Origin: JAMZMI01 sp039970095
GTDB taxonomy: Bacteria > Bacteroidota > Bacteroidia > Cytophagales > Cyclobacteriaceae
NCBI GenBank assembly: GCA_039970095.1
Contig: JBDVMP010000107.1
Coordinates: forward strand, 115,313-179,312
Length of the DNA stretch: 64,000 bases
Direction of reading: 5' to 3'
Positions 26,767 through 35,963 of the stretch are shown piece after piece. Positions within the stretch are counted from its first letter, which is position 1. Each line of letters starts with the position of its first letter. The translations under genes were made by a program, and so were the position numbers. The notes under the pieces were generated by a model. It made no database searches, was not told the DNA's origin, and saw only the letters and a program-made list of their open reading frames with translations.

Positions 26767-28743
26767 ATGAAAAAGCTACACGACAAAGCGATTACAAACA
26801 ATTCGGAAAGTCCCTTTGTAAAACTTAAAAGCATCAATTTCGGTGACTCTCAATGGGATTCAGGTTTTTGGTTTGACAAGGTTAAAGCCGCTGAGGAGCG
26901 AATGCTTCCTTATATGGGAGACTTGTTGTGCGGAGACATTGGTCACGGTTTGAACAACTTCAAAATTGCTGCAGGGGAAAAGGAAGGGGAACACAAAGGG
27001 TTTTATTGGCACGACGGGGATTTCTATAAGTTTGTGGAAGCAAAGACCTATATCTATGGTCAGACGAAAAGTCAGGCATTGCTAGATGAGTTGGATGAGT
27101 ATATCAGAATCATTGGTAAGGCTCAAGAGCCGGATGGTTACTTGCAGACCCAAATTCAATTAAGGGCAGATGCAGATCGCTATGAAAACCGGAAATACCA
27201 TGAGATGTATAACACAGGGCATCTATTAATAGCCGCATGTGTTCATCACAGAATTACGGGGAAGTCCAACTTTTTGGATATTGCGGTAAAGCACGCCAAT
27301 CTGCTGTACACCTATTTCATGCCTGACACTAGGCATTACGGACGATTTGGCTTTAACCAAACCCAGATAATGGGACTGGTTGAACTATACAGAACAGTGA
27401 AAGATGCCAGATACTTGAAATTGGCTGAAAAGTTCATCAACCGAAGAGGGACTTTCGAAGTAAAACATGATTCTACCACAATCGGTTATCCGATAGGAGA
27501 TATGGTTCAGGAACGAACACCATTCAGGGAATCAAGAGAGGCTGTAGGCCATGCGGTATTGGCTTTGTACTACTATGCAGGTGCCGCGGATGTATATGCT
27601 GAGACGGGAGAAAAGGCACTCAAAATAGCTTTAGATGCACTCTGGGAGAATGTGACGGGCAAAAAAATGTATGTTACAGGAGCAGTTGGTCAGGCGCATT
27701 ATGGTGCTTCCACCAATTTGGATATGATAGAAGAAGGCTTCATAGATGCCTATATGATGCCTAACATGACCGCCTATAATGAAACATGTGCTAATCTCTG
27801 TAATGCCATGTTTAGCAGTAGAATGCTAGGCATCAACGCTGAGTCAAGATACGCGGATATCATGGAGCTTGTATTATACAACAGCGGTTTGTCAGGAATA
27901 AGTCTGGAAGGCAAGGATTACTTCTACTCTAATCCATTGCGGATGGTGAACAATTCCAGGGATTATGGTTTGCACGAAAATGCCACGGAAAGCCCGAAAA
28001 GAGAGCCTTATTTAGAATGCTTTTGTTGCCCTCCAAACCTGGTAAGAACAATATGCAAGAGTTCAGGTTGGGCGTACAGTCTTTCCGAAAATGGAGTGGC
28101 TGTTGTGTTATTTGGTGGAAACAAACTGGATACTACGCTGCAAGACGGATCTGGGTTGAAATTGTCACAAGACACAGAATATCCCTGGAAAGGCCTTGTG
28201 AAAATCACTGTTGAGGAGTGCAAAGCTTCTGCATTCGAAATCAAAGTAAGGATTCCTAAATGGGCGGTTGGCAGTACTTTGAAAGTAAATGGTGCCGACG
28301 CGGAAGCAGAGGTAACTCCAGGAACTTTTGCCAATATCAATAGGGTATGGAAGAAGGGGGATGTCATCACATTGGATATGCCTATGGAAGTTAACCTCAT
28401 AGAAGGGCACGACAGGATAGAAGAGGTGAGAAACCAACTGGCAGTAAAAAGAGGACCGATAGTCTATTGTATAGAGACTCCAGACCTGCCAAAAGATACT
28501 GGGATCCTGGATGTTTACTTGAAAGGTGATGGCCCTTTTGAGGCCGTTCACAAACCGGATTTTCTGGAAGGCGTGACGGTAATAGAAACTGAACTTTTAC
28601 TTAGAAAAGGCAAAACGGGGGAAATGTATCAGCCTGTTAGCAAACCAGTTTTTGAGTCCTACAAAACTCAACTTGTACCATACTTTGCCTGGAGCAATCG
28701 AGGGCAAGCAGAAATGACAGTGTTTATGCCGGTAGTATGGTAG
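26767..28743 (+). CDS. GH127 zinc-cysteine glycosidase, probable alpha-1,3-(3,6-anhydro)-D-galactosidase
   Basis: A 658-residue GH127 (DUF1680) enzyme with an alpha/alpha barrel and C-terminal beta domains. The zinc-thiolate site known from HypBA1 (Glu338, Cys340, Cys417, Cys418) is conserved as Glu339 and Cys341 (YNETC) and Cys420-Cys421 (CFCCPPN). GH127 members of the Zobellia carrageenan locus release 3,6-anhydro-D-galactose from non-reducing ends, which fits the anhydrogalactose genes just upstream. No signal peptide is seen, so it acts in the cytoplasm on imported, desulfated oligosaccharides. Beta-L-arabinofuranosidase is the founding activity but fits the context poorly. Confidence 0.85.
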   Translation: MKKLHDKAITNNSESPFVKLKSINFGDSQWDSGFWFDKVKAAEERMLPYMGDLLCGDIGHGLNNFKIAAGEKEGEHKGFYWHDGDFYKFVEAKTYIYGQTKSQALLDELDEYIRIIGKAQEPDGYLQTQIQLRADADRYENRKYHEMYNTGHLLIAACVHHRITGKSNFLDIAVKHANLLYTYFMPDTRHYGRFGFNQTQIMGLVELYRTVKDARYLKLAEKFINRRGTFEVKHDSTTIGYPIGDMVQERTPFRESREAVGHAVLALYYYAGAADVYAETGEKALKIALDALWENVTGKKMYVTGAVGQAHYGASTNLDMIEEGFIDAYMMPNMTAYNETCANLCNAMFSSRMLGINAESRYADIMELVLYNSGLSGISLEGKDYFYSNPLRMVNNSRDYGLHENATESPKREPYLECFCCPPNLVRTICKSSGWAYSLSENGVAVVLFGGNKLDTTLQDGSGLKLSQDTEYPWKGLVKITVEECKASAFEIKVRIPKWAVGSTLKVNGADAEAEVTPGTFANINRVWKKGDVITLDMPMEVNLIEGHDRIEEVRNQLAVKRGPIVYCIETPDLPKDTGILDVYLKGDGPFEAVHKPDFLEGVTVIETELLLRKGKTGEMYQPVSKPVFESYKTQLVPYFAWSNRGQAEMTVFMPVVW

Positions 28744-29801
28744 CACAGACGATCATTTGGTTTTACCAAAAGGCTGCAGGAAGTTTATTGCTATTCTGTG
28801 CGCTGGTATTCCTTTTTTGTGCCCAGGTAACATGGGGTCAAGCAAGCGTGGCGTTAAGGGAATCCAGACTTTTTGCCACATTACCCGAAAGTTGCCCCAC
28901 GCCGGACTCTTTCACTCTTACGAGCGCGGGAGACTTGATTCTCACCTGTCCCAACTATGCCGAAAAGAATACTCAAGGAAGCTTGATGCGCCTTAATAGC
29001 GATGGTGAATTCGTTTCGTTAGGGGACTTTTACCTCAATGCAGAGCAAGTTAATGTCAGACCAATGGGCATTGTTCGTGGGGATGATGAGATACTTTATA
29101 TGTGTGGTTCGGTAAATGGTAAAGGGTTGGTTTTTCGAGTAACTATTGAAGCCAATAAAATTGATCTGGAAGTCATCGCTTCCGGACTCAATGGAGCCAA
29201 TGGTATCAGGTATTTGGATGGAGCCATATATGTTACTACGCCAGGTTTACCAAAAATATCAAAGTCGAAAAATATCGGAGGTATTTACCGGTTTGAGGTG
29301 TCGGATAGAGATATACCCATTATTGGTGATTCAACAGATACCCAGTTAATATTCACTCATGAAACCCAAAACCCAGAAAGGCAATTCGGGTTGGATGGTA
29401 TTGCGGTTGATTCAAAAGGGAAACTTTATGTGGGTGATTTTGGAGATGGCGTGGTTTACCGCATGAAAATAAGAAAAGGGCAGGTCAATAAAATAAAGGT
29501 ATTTTGTCAGGTGCCAAATACAACTGGTCTGGATGGAATGTGCTTTGACACAAAAGACAATCTATACATGGCTGGATTTTCGCAAAACGAAATTTGGAAG
29601 GCCAATACAGCAGGAAAGGTAAGTTTGATTGCTAAGAATGCAGATGCGCCATATAGCATTGACGCACTGGATCAACCCGCCGATGTTTTCGTATATGGCA
29701 ACAAATTGTTGATTTCCAATTTTGATCTTATGGTGACGAAAGGCATGATCAACTCTGCCCATGAGGCTCCTCATACTATTTCATACATCGAGCTTGATTA
29801 A
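28737..29801 (+). CDS. Exported SMP-30/gluconolactonase-like beta-propeller protein
   Basis: A 354-residue protein with a signal peptide (hydrophobic 15-31, ending TWGQ). The body shows repeated propeller blades, such as ANGIRYLDGAIYVTTPG, LDGIAVDSKGKLYVGDFGDG and LDGMCFDTKDNLYMAGF, typical of the SMP-30/gluconolactonase fold. Its ATG overlaps the GH127 stop, so it is the last gene of the catabolic operon. A lactonase or epimerase role in carrageenan sugar processing is possible, but the export signal separates it from the cytoplasmic enzymes. No metal-ligand set could be confirmed by eye. Confidence 0.7.
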   Translation: MVAQTIIWFYQKAAGSLLLFCALVFLFCAQVTWGQASVALRESRLFATLPESCPTPDSFTLTSAGDLILTCPNYAEKNTQGSLMRLNSDGEFVSLGDFYLNAEQVNVRPMGIVRGDDEILYMCGSVNGKGLVFRVTIEANKIDLEVIASGLNGANGIRYLDGAIYVTTPGLPKISKSKNIGGIYRFEVSDRDIPIIGDSTDTQLIFTHETQNPERQFGLDGIAVDSKGKLYVGDFGDGVVYRMKIRKGQVNKIKVFCQVPNTTGLDGMCFDTKDNLYMAGFSQNEIWKANTAGKVSLIAKNADAPYSIDALDQPADVFVYGNKLLISNFDLMVTKGMINSAHEAPHTISYIELD

Positions 29802-30002
29802 TGATTTCGGAATGATCACTCGATTTTATGCCTGAATTGCCGCGATCTTATTGGGGTGTGCGGTGGTATTATGCAATAGGGTAAAAACGGGTGAACCATG
29901 GTTAATTTCATGGAGGCTGAAATTACTGGCAATGTCTAAGTTTGAAATACCTATGAAGTATCAACTTTTAGGTGATTAAAAGGATACATTAGAGATCAAA
30001 TC

Positions 30003-32390
30003 ATGAAATTATTCAAAGTTCGTCTTTCACCACTTACTCTTGTTATGTTGATTTTGAGCCTGTTAGGGTGCAAAAATCAGAGCGACTTCTCACCGCTGGA
30101 GCAGGAAGCAAGAGGCAAAATCGAAAAGCTTGAATCGCTCATGCGTGATGCAAAATCGCAATCCATTGATGTAACACGAGAAGAAACAACGCTTTGGTTT
30201 GCCAACGCATTTTTGAAGTTTGCCAATTGGGATGAAACACACTTTGAGGATATTGAAAAACTATTTGGTTACTACGCACCATTTAATGCGGACAAGACAA
30301 AATACGCAACGGAGTTACCTGATTTTGAGCGACAAAAAGTTATAGAAATACTGGATGTAGGTATTGAAAATCTCAACAAAATACTAGCAGGCACTGTCAA
30401 AAGAAGAGCTGTGTCAAAAGTAGACTGGCAGAATATCGAAGTAAGTGAAGATGCCTTTTTGAGCAATGGTAAGCCGGTCTTTCTTTATGATTATTTTTCT
30501 AAAACGGTAGGCAAACCCTTAACCGACACCAATATTTATAATGATCATCTGGGTGCCATTTATCATGGTGGAAGTACCTTGTATGAAGTCAATCAGGATC
30601 GAGCAATTAATCCATTCATCTTAAAAGAAGATGGAACTTTTGATGAGGGAAAACTCAAATTAATCACCGATATCCCGGATACAAATGTTGGCTTCATGAT
30701 TCTTTGGAATATGGGAATGCCACAGTGGGTTCATGACAAAGATCCAGAAGTAGCTAACGGTCGTTCCCTATTTACAGGTTTCGACATTGACAACCCACTC
30801 GTGCGAGATGTATGGAGTGATGTTATTCGGAAAGCAGGTGAGCTTACCAGAGGAAAAAAGGTCACTCAAATGGGCTATATCCTCTCCAACGAACCTCATT
30901 GGTATTCGGAAAAAAGCCATTGGACCAAGAACTTCAATGAGATGACCACTTTATCATCTTATACCATAGATAAGTTTAGAAAATGGCTCGACGTGAAATA
31001 TAAAGGCAACATAGCCAACCTCAATAAGAATTGGGGAACAGCCTTTTCGGATTTCGGATCGGTGGAGATCGAAGTGCCAATTGATAGGGAAAATCGGGGA
31101 AAGCCAATCTGGTTTGATTGGTGCCGTTACAATATGGATCGAAGCATTGATTGGTTCACTTTTCTTCAAAAAGAATTGCAGTCTGCAAATCCTGAAGCCA
31201 ACACGAGCATTAAAATCATGCCTAATATGTTCACGGAAAATTTCAGGTCGCATGGAATCGACATGGAATCATTGACTGAGCTGATGACGATGATTGGAGA
31301 TGATGCGAAAATTCGTGAGAGAGACATCAGAAGTAAGGAGCCTGAAGAATGGGAATCAAAATATGCTTATTTCTGGGAAGAAATGAGCATGTCTTATGAT
31401 TTTATGGAATCTGTTTCGCCCAATAAAATTCATTTCAATTCCGAATCGCATTTCTTGTCTGCATCCTGGTGGAGAAAACTCAATACGACGAGTGACTATG
31501 TTAGAAGTAGTACCTGGCTCGCCACCATACACGGCATGGATGCTCAGTTAGCCTGGTTTTGGGCGAGAGACCCTGACGGATCACCAGAGGACAGGTTAGA
31601 AGGAGAATTGGATTTCTTTGATCCGGCGTTAGCAGGTTCTTTGGCAGGGTCGGTGAACATGCAACCGCAAGTTGCCAATGAATACACCCAGGTGATGATG
31701 GATTTGAATTCATTTTCTGAAGAGGTCATGGCCTTACGCAAGCAGAGAAGACCGATCAGACTATTTTATTCGGAGACTTCAGCCATCAATAAAAAATTCC
31801 ATATGTCCGAGCAATTTCACTTGTATGAGTCATTGTATTTTGATGGGTTTCCAATTGGATATGCTACAGAAAAAATTGTTAAACAACAGGATAATGAGAA
31901 TTGGGATGCAATCCTAGTATACAAAACGCAGTTTGTAACAAATGCAGAATTTGACGCATTGCAGTCCTATTTAGATAATGGAGGTACTGTAATCATTGAC
32001 GGGGTGAGTCTGGGGATGAATGAATATGCACAACCTCGCACTGAAAAGTTGAAAGAAAACAATGGAACCTTAGTCTCTTTCAACAAAGCGACAGTGGAAG
32101 GTTTAAGGCAAAGTGCTTTGGAGCAAATAGAAGGAAGTAGGCCAGAAGTAGTCTTGACAGAGTCTAATGGATCAGATCGTCCGGGTTGTACATGGAGGGT
32201 AGTTGAAAACCCTAAAGGCGAAGGTTATTTAATGACGATCATGAACATTGGAAAAAATGTTGCGCAATTAAAAGTGACTTACAAGGATGGAAGTGAGGCG
32301 AATTGCACCAACATGCTTACCGGCGAATTGCTTGGAGCTGAGTTTGAGTTGAAGTCCAATGGCGTTTTATTGCTTGAACTAGCAGAATAA
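30003..32390 (+). CDS. GH42-like (possibly GH167-type) beta-galactosidase lipoprotein
   Basis: A 795-residue lipoprotein (lipobox LLGC, Cys23). After a helical N-terminal domain (30-135) comes a TIM barrel like GH42 (150-560) with probable acid/base Glu297 (ILSNEPHW) and nucleophile Glu481 (HFNSESHF). The C-terminal part (570-740) resembles the amidotransferase-like domain of GH42, with a small beta domain at the end. In Pseudoalteromonas carrageenan loci, related GH42-like enzymes (now GH167) are exo-beta-galactosidases on kappa-carrageenan oligosaccharides; that activity is inferred here. A T9SS paralogue lies at 45.6 kb. It begins a four-gene operon with two sulfatases. Confidence 0.75.
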   Translation: MKLFKVRLSPLTLVMLILSLLGCKNQSDFSPLEQEARGKIEKLESLMRDAKSQSIDVTREETTLWFANAFLKFANWDETHFEDIEKLFGYYAPFNADKTKYATELPDFERQKVIEILDVGIENLNKILAGTVKRRAVSKVDWQNIEVSEDAFLSNGKPVFLYDYFSKTVGKPLTDTNIYNDHLGAIYHGGSTLYEVNQDRAINPFILKEDGTFDEGKLKLITDIPDTNVGFMILWNMGMPQWVHDKDPEVANGRSLFTGFDIDNPLVRDVWSDVIRKAGELTRGKKVTQMGYILSNEPHWYSEKSHWTKNFNEMTTLSSYTIDKFRKWLDVKYKGNIANLNKNWGTAFSDFGSVEIEVPIDRENRGKPIWFDWCRYNMDRSIDWFTFLQKELQSANPEANTSIKIMPNMFTENFRSHGIDMESLTELMTMIGDDAKIRERDIRSKEPEEWESKYAYFWEEMSMSYDFMESVSPNKIHFNSESHFLSASWWRKLNTTSDYVRSSTWLATIHGMDAQLAWFWARDPDGSPEDRLEGELDFFDPALAGSLAGSVNMQPQVANEYTQVMMDLNSFSEEVMALRKQRRPIRLFYSETSAINKKFHMSEQFHLYESLYFDGFPIGYATEKIVKQQDNENWDAILVYKTQFVTNAEFDALQSYLDNGGTVIIDGVSLGMNEYAQPRTEKLKENNGTLVSFNKATVEGLRQSALEQIEGSRPEVVLTESNGSDRPGCTWRVVENPKGEGYLMTIMNIGKNVAQLKVTYKDGSEANCTNMLTGELLGAEFELKSNGVLLLELAE

Positions 32391-32404
32391 TAAAGAGCTT
32401 AGAC

Positions 32405-34090
32405 ATGCTAAACTTCTCAACTCAAATGCGCTCAAAAATCTTGACAATTGTTTCGACCTACCTGGTGATCCTGATCCTCTTATCTTCATGTGCAACACAG
32501 TCAAAAGAAAGACCGAAACCGAACATACTGTTCATCGCCATTGATGACCTGCGTCCTGAAATTGGGGCTTATGGTTCAGAAATAGCCATTACACCCAACA
32601 TTGACAAGTTGGCCAGTCAGGGTCTATTATTCAATCGGGCCTATTGCCAGGAAGCGATATGCAGTCCTTCCAGAGCCAGTTTGATGACCGGTGCACGCCC
32701 GGAAACCATCAATGTGGTTGAGAACTTCACCTATTTTCGGGAAGCCAATCCGGATATTGTCACCCTGCCGCAGCATTTCATACAAAATGGATATGAAGCC
32801 GTCCATACAGGAAAAATTTATCATAAGCCCGCTTGGGCTGATATGGGGCTATCATGGAGTCGTGAACCCGCAGAGGACAAGATGACAATAGAAAAAAGCA
32901 AAGCTCCTGGAGGGTTCGCTCTCCCAGAAAATCAAGAGTATTTCAGAAAGAGCCGGGAAGAGGCAATAGCGAAGTATGGAGAGAATGCTCCTAGAAATGG
33001 TCTGGGTAAAGGGCCTTCCTATGAGAATGCCGATGTTCCAGATCACTTTTATGAGGACGGGTACAATGCAGAATTGGCCATTGTTACATTGAAAGATATA
33101 CTGGCAAGTAATCCTGATAAACCATTCTTTTTGGGAATGGGTATGAAAAAACCCCATTTGGAGTGGTTAGCACCAAAGAAATATTGGGATTTATATGATC
33201 GCGCTAAAATACAGTTAACTGAACAAAGAGGGGCTCCTGAAAACGGAGCAACAATGGGTTTGCATCCTTCATTCGAGCTGAGAGCCAGATACGGTATTCC
33301 CAAAAAAGGATCGATCGATGATTCACTAGCTATCACATTAAGACACGCATATTTGGCGTGCGTGAGTTACGTAGATGCGCAAATTGGAAAGATGATCGAT
33401 GCGATTGATGAATCTGGTCAAAGGGACAATACCATAATTATTCTCTGGAGTGATCATGGGTGGCATTTAGGAGATATGGGAATCTGGGGCAAAGCAACCA
33501 ACTATGAAATTGGAACAAGAGTACCATTGATTATTTGGACGCCCGACATGCCCGAAAAATCAAGAGGCAAGAATACCAATGCACTGGTAGAGTTGGTGGA
33601 CATGTATCCAACGCTCACAGAACTTGCTGGCCTGCCATTGCCCGATCACTTGGAAGGTCAAAGTTTTGTCCCATTGTTAGAGGATCCAGATCGAGAGTGG
33701 AAGAAGGCAGCATTCAGTCAGTTCCCTACACCTGCGCTTAGGGAATGGGCCGCTAACCCACTTTCTCAAGGCATGCGCGAAACCTATTTCGGCCCACTTA
33801 TCGAAGAAGTAGAAGAGAAAATCAAGAAACAAATGGGTGATAAATGGGATAGGAGATTGTTTGAAAACGATCTGATGGGCTACTCAATGAGAACCGATAA
33901 ATACAGGTTGATTGTTTGGAGAGATCGCTTAAATCCGACATCTGACCCTGTTTTTGTAGAGCTATTCGATCATCAAACTGACCCGAATGAAACAATGAAT
34001 ATTGCCGATAAGGAGGGCAAACTGGTTAGACAACTGATGGATCAACTGAACTTAGGTTGGCAAGGAAATTTGGCAACAGTAAAATATTGA
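32405..34090 (+). CDS. S1 sulfatase lipoprotein, iduronate-2-sulfatase-like
   Basis: A 561-residue sulfatase with a lipobox (LLSSC, Cys29). The formylglycine motif is ICSPSRAS with Cys86, and the metal pair is in IAIDDLRPE (Asp47, Asp48). The pattern PNILFIAIDDLRPEIGAYGS and the C-terminal KYRLIVWRDR region are those of iduronate-2-sulfatase-like enzymes (S1_7 group, tentative). It closely resembles the sulfatase at 40.8 kb. A second ATG at 32426 is possible. It lies 14 bases after the GH42-like gene, so the pair probably acts in sequence on the same oligosaccharide. Confidence 0.88.
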   Translation: MLNFSTQMRSKILTIVSTYLVILILLSSCATQSKERPKPNILFIAIDDLRPEIGAYGSEIAITPNIDKLASQGLLFNRAYCQEAICSPSRASLMTGARPETINVVENFTYFREANPDIVTLPQHFIQNGYEAVHTGKIYHKPAWADMGLSWSREPAEDKMTIEKSKAPGGFALPENQEYFRKSREEAIAKYGENAPRNGLGKGPSYENADVPDHFYEDGYNAELAIVTLKDILASNPDKPFFLGMGMKKPHLEWLAPKKYWDLYDRAKIQLTEQRGAPENGATMGLHPSFELRARYGIPKKGSIDDSLAITLRHAYLACVSYVDAQIGKMIDAIDESGQRDNTIIILWSDHGWHLGDMGIWGKATNYEIGTRVPLIIWTPDMPEKSRGKNTNALVELVDMYPTLTELAGLPLPDHLEGQSFVPLLEDPDREWKKAAFSQFPTPALREWAANPLSQGMRETYFGPLIEEVEEKIKKQMGDKWDRRLFENDLMGYSMRTDKYRLIVWRDRLNPTSDPVFVELFDHQTDPNETMNIADKEGKLVRQLMDQLNLGWQGNLATVKY

Positions 34091-34091
34091 T

Positions 34092-35939
34092 ATGAAACGC
34101 AAACAAACTCAACGCCATCGTTTGACTTTTTTTACAGGCTTTATACTGTTCCTCATTTTTGGAGCAAAGGGCCAGGTTACCTTTCAAGAGGCATCCAAAG
34201 ATCTCCCTGGAATTGATAAAAATTTAAAAAAGTGGGGAACCCCCGTTTTTGCTGATCTGGATCAGGACGGATTGATCGATATGTTGCTCAACGATCATGG
34301 ATACGGAATTAGTGTTTGCTGGAATGAAAACGGAAAATTCGCCAGCCCATTTGATATTATCATGGGTGATTTACATGGGCTGACCACAGGCGATTTTGAT
34401 AAAGATGGCCTCATGGAAGTGGTCATGTCGATGGGGGGAGGTTCAGGTAGTAACGCGAGAAATTCAAAAATTTACCGTGTGAGCAAGGACAGGAAATTTG
34501 CACTGCTGCCAGATTTTCCAGAGCCACTGGCTATGATGAGAGGCAGAACCGTTAAGTTCTTCGATGGTGACCTTGATGGTGATCTTGACCTGTTGAATTT
34601 TGCTTTTCCTGACGCGAGTAAGAACGGAGAAAGTGAGAATTACATTTATGAAAATGATGGGACTGGTCAGCTGGTATTGAAGGGGGTCTTACCACCGTCA
34701 AAGCAAGACGGTCAGAAGACATTAATCACAGATTTCAGTGGAGATTTAGTTCCTGATTTGTTGATTTATGGGCATGGGAGAGTCAGAGCATTTAAGGGAA
34801 ATGGTGATCTCACGTTTGAAGAGGTTACGGATAAAACCCTGATTGATAATTTCAGTGACGTAACCTCCATTGTCGAGATTGATTTTGACAATGATGGGGA
34901 TTTTGATCTGTTTATGACACGGGGAAAGGAGTTTGAAAAAAGTGAGACCTTTTACGATCCTGAAACCAAAACCTGGGGGTTTTTCACCAAAAGAGGGGAG
35001 TTTCAATTCGAAGTAGAGGCCGGGGATGTTCTTGATATTAAGAATTACCTCACGCCTTGGCCCAACATGCATGTAAGGCTTGGAGAATCTGGTTATGAAT
35101 ACGAGTTTCCAGGGGAAACTCATTCGGGTAAGGACATCCGTCTTGTGAATAGTAATTGTCTTGGATTTCCTTCTATTTTGGATGAGAAAGGCATTTATAT
35201 AGGATTTGTAGGCAATAAAACATGGAGACTTGCGGGCAATTCCTGGGCGCCAACCACAGGTGCAATAATTGGCGTTGAGAGGTATGGAACCGGGCAAATC
35301 GCTGAGCCATTGAAGAGTGTGCTGTTGGAAAATAAAAAGGGTAAGTTTCAGGATATCACAAATGATGTCAATCTTAAAATCAATACGCACGCCGTGAGTG
35401 CCGCCACTGCAGATTTCAACAATGATGGGTGGGTTGATTTGGTAATTCATCAACGTGGTGAAATGGTGCGGCCAAATGAGTCAGTGATATTCCTGAATCA
35501 AAAAGGAAGCGCCTTTATTGGGGTGGACGAACATCAAGTCATTTCTCCAGAGCTTGCATCCATTGGCATGGCAGTGGAAGTAGTTGATTACAATCAGGAT
35601 GGCAAGGTTGACATGATTGTGTGCAATGAGCGGGGCAAATGGCACCTGTTTAAGAACTCTTCCAACGCTGGTAATTATCTGACTGTTCTGGTTGGTAATT
35701 CTGAAAAGAATGTTTCACCTATGGACGCTATGGTCACAATTAAATCGTGTGATTTGAAACAATCGAAAAGAGTGGGGAGTACTGGATCTTTTTATTCAAG
35801 AGGACTTGACAATAAAATGCATTTTGGCCTGGGTGAGTGCAAAGACGCAGTTGAAATCACTGTAAGGTGGAGTTCAGGAGAGCAGATTACAAAAAAGGTC
35901 AGCTCAGTGAATCAAGTGATATTAGCAGGCAGAAAATAA
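34092..35939 (+). CDS. Exported FG-GAP/VCBS repeat protein with ASPIC/UnbV C-terminal domain
   Basis: A 615-residue exported protein (signal peptide ending GAKGQ). It is a beta-propeller built of FG-GAP-type repeats with calcium-binding loops such as DLDQDGLID, DFDKDGLME, DGDLDGDLD, DFDNDGDFD and DFNNDGWVD. The last 90 residues match the ASPIC/UnbV domain (VTIKSCDLKQSKRVGSTGSF, FGLGECKDAVEITVRWSSG). It lies between two sulfatase genes with gaps of 1 and 24 bases. Such proteins often occur in PULs with sulfatases; a glycan-binding or scaffold role is plausible, but no activity is known. Confidence 0.82.
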   Translation: MKRKQTQRHRLTFFTGFILFLIFGAKGQVTFQEASKDLPGIDKNLKKWGTPVFADLDQDGLIDMLLNDHGYGISVCWNENGKFASPFDIIMGDLHGLTTGDFDKDGLMEVVMSMGGGSGSNARNSKIYRVSKDRKFALLPDFPEPLAMMRGRTVKFFDGDLDGDLDLLNFAFPDASKNGESENYIYENDGTGQLVLKGVLPPSKQDGQKTLITDFSGDLVPDLLIYGHGRVRAFKGNGDLTFEEVTDKTLIDNFSDVTSIVEIDFDNDGDFDLFMTRGKEFEKSETFYDPETKTWGFFTKRGEFQFEVEAGDVLDIKNYLTPWPNMHVRLGESGYEYEFPGETHSGKDIRLVNSNCLGFPSILDEKGIYIGFVGNKTWRLAGNSWAPTTGAIIGVERYGTGQIAEPLKSVLLENKKGKFQDITNDVNLKINTHAVSAATADFNNDGWVDLVIHQRGEMVRPNESVIFLNQKGSAFIGVDEHQVISPELASIGMAVEVVDYNQDGKVDMIVCNERGKWHLFKNSSNAGNYLTVLVGNSEKNVSPMDAMVTIKSCDLKQSKRVGSTGSFYSRGLDNKMHFGLGECKDAVEITVRWSSGEQITKKVSSVNQVILAGRK

Positions 35940-35963
35940 GACAAATAGAACCATAGTTTGAGT

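Noticed and set aside
29937..29944. TAAGTTTG before the GH42-like lipoprotein gene as a promoter
   Set aside because: It fits the -7 consensus, but no TTG lies at a suitable distance upstream, so support is too weak to list it.
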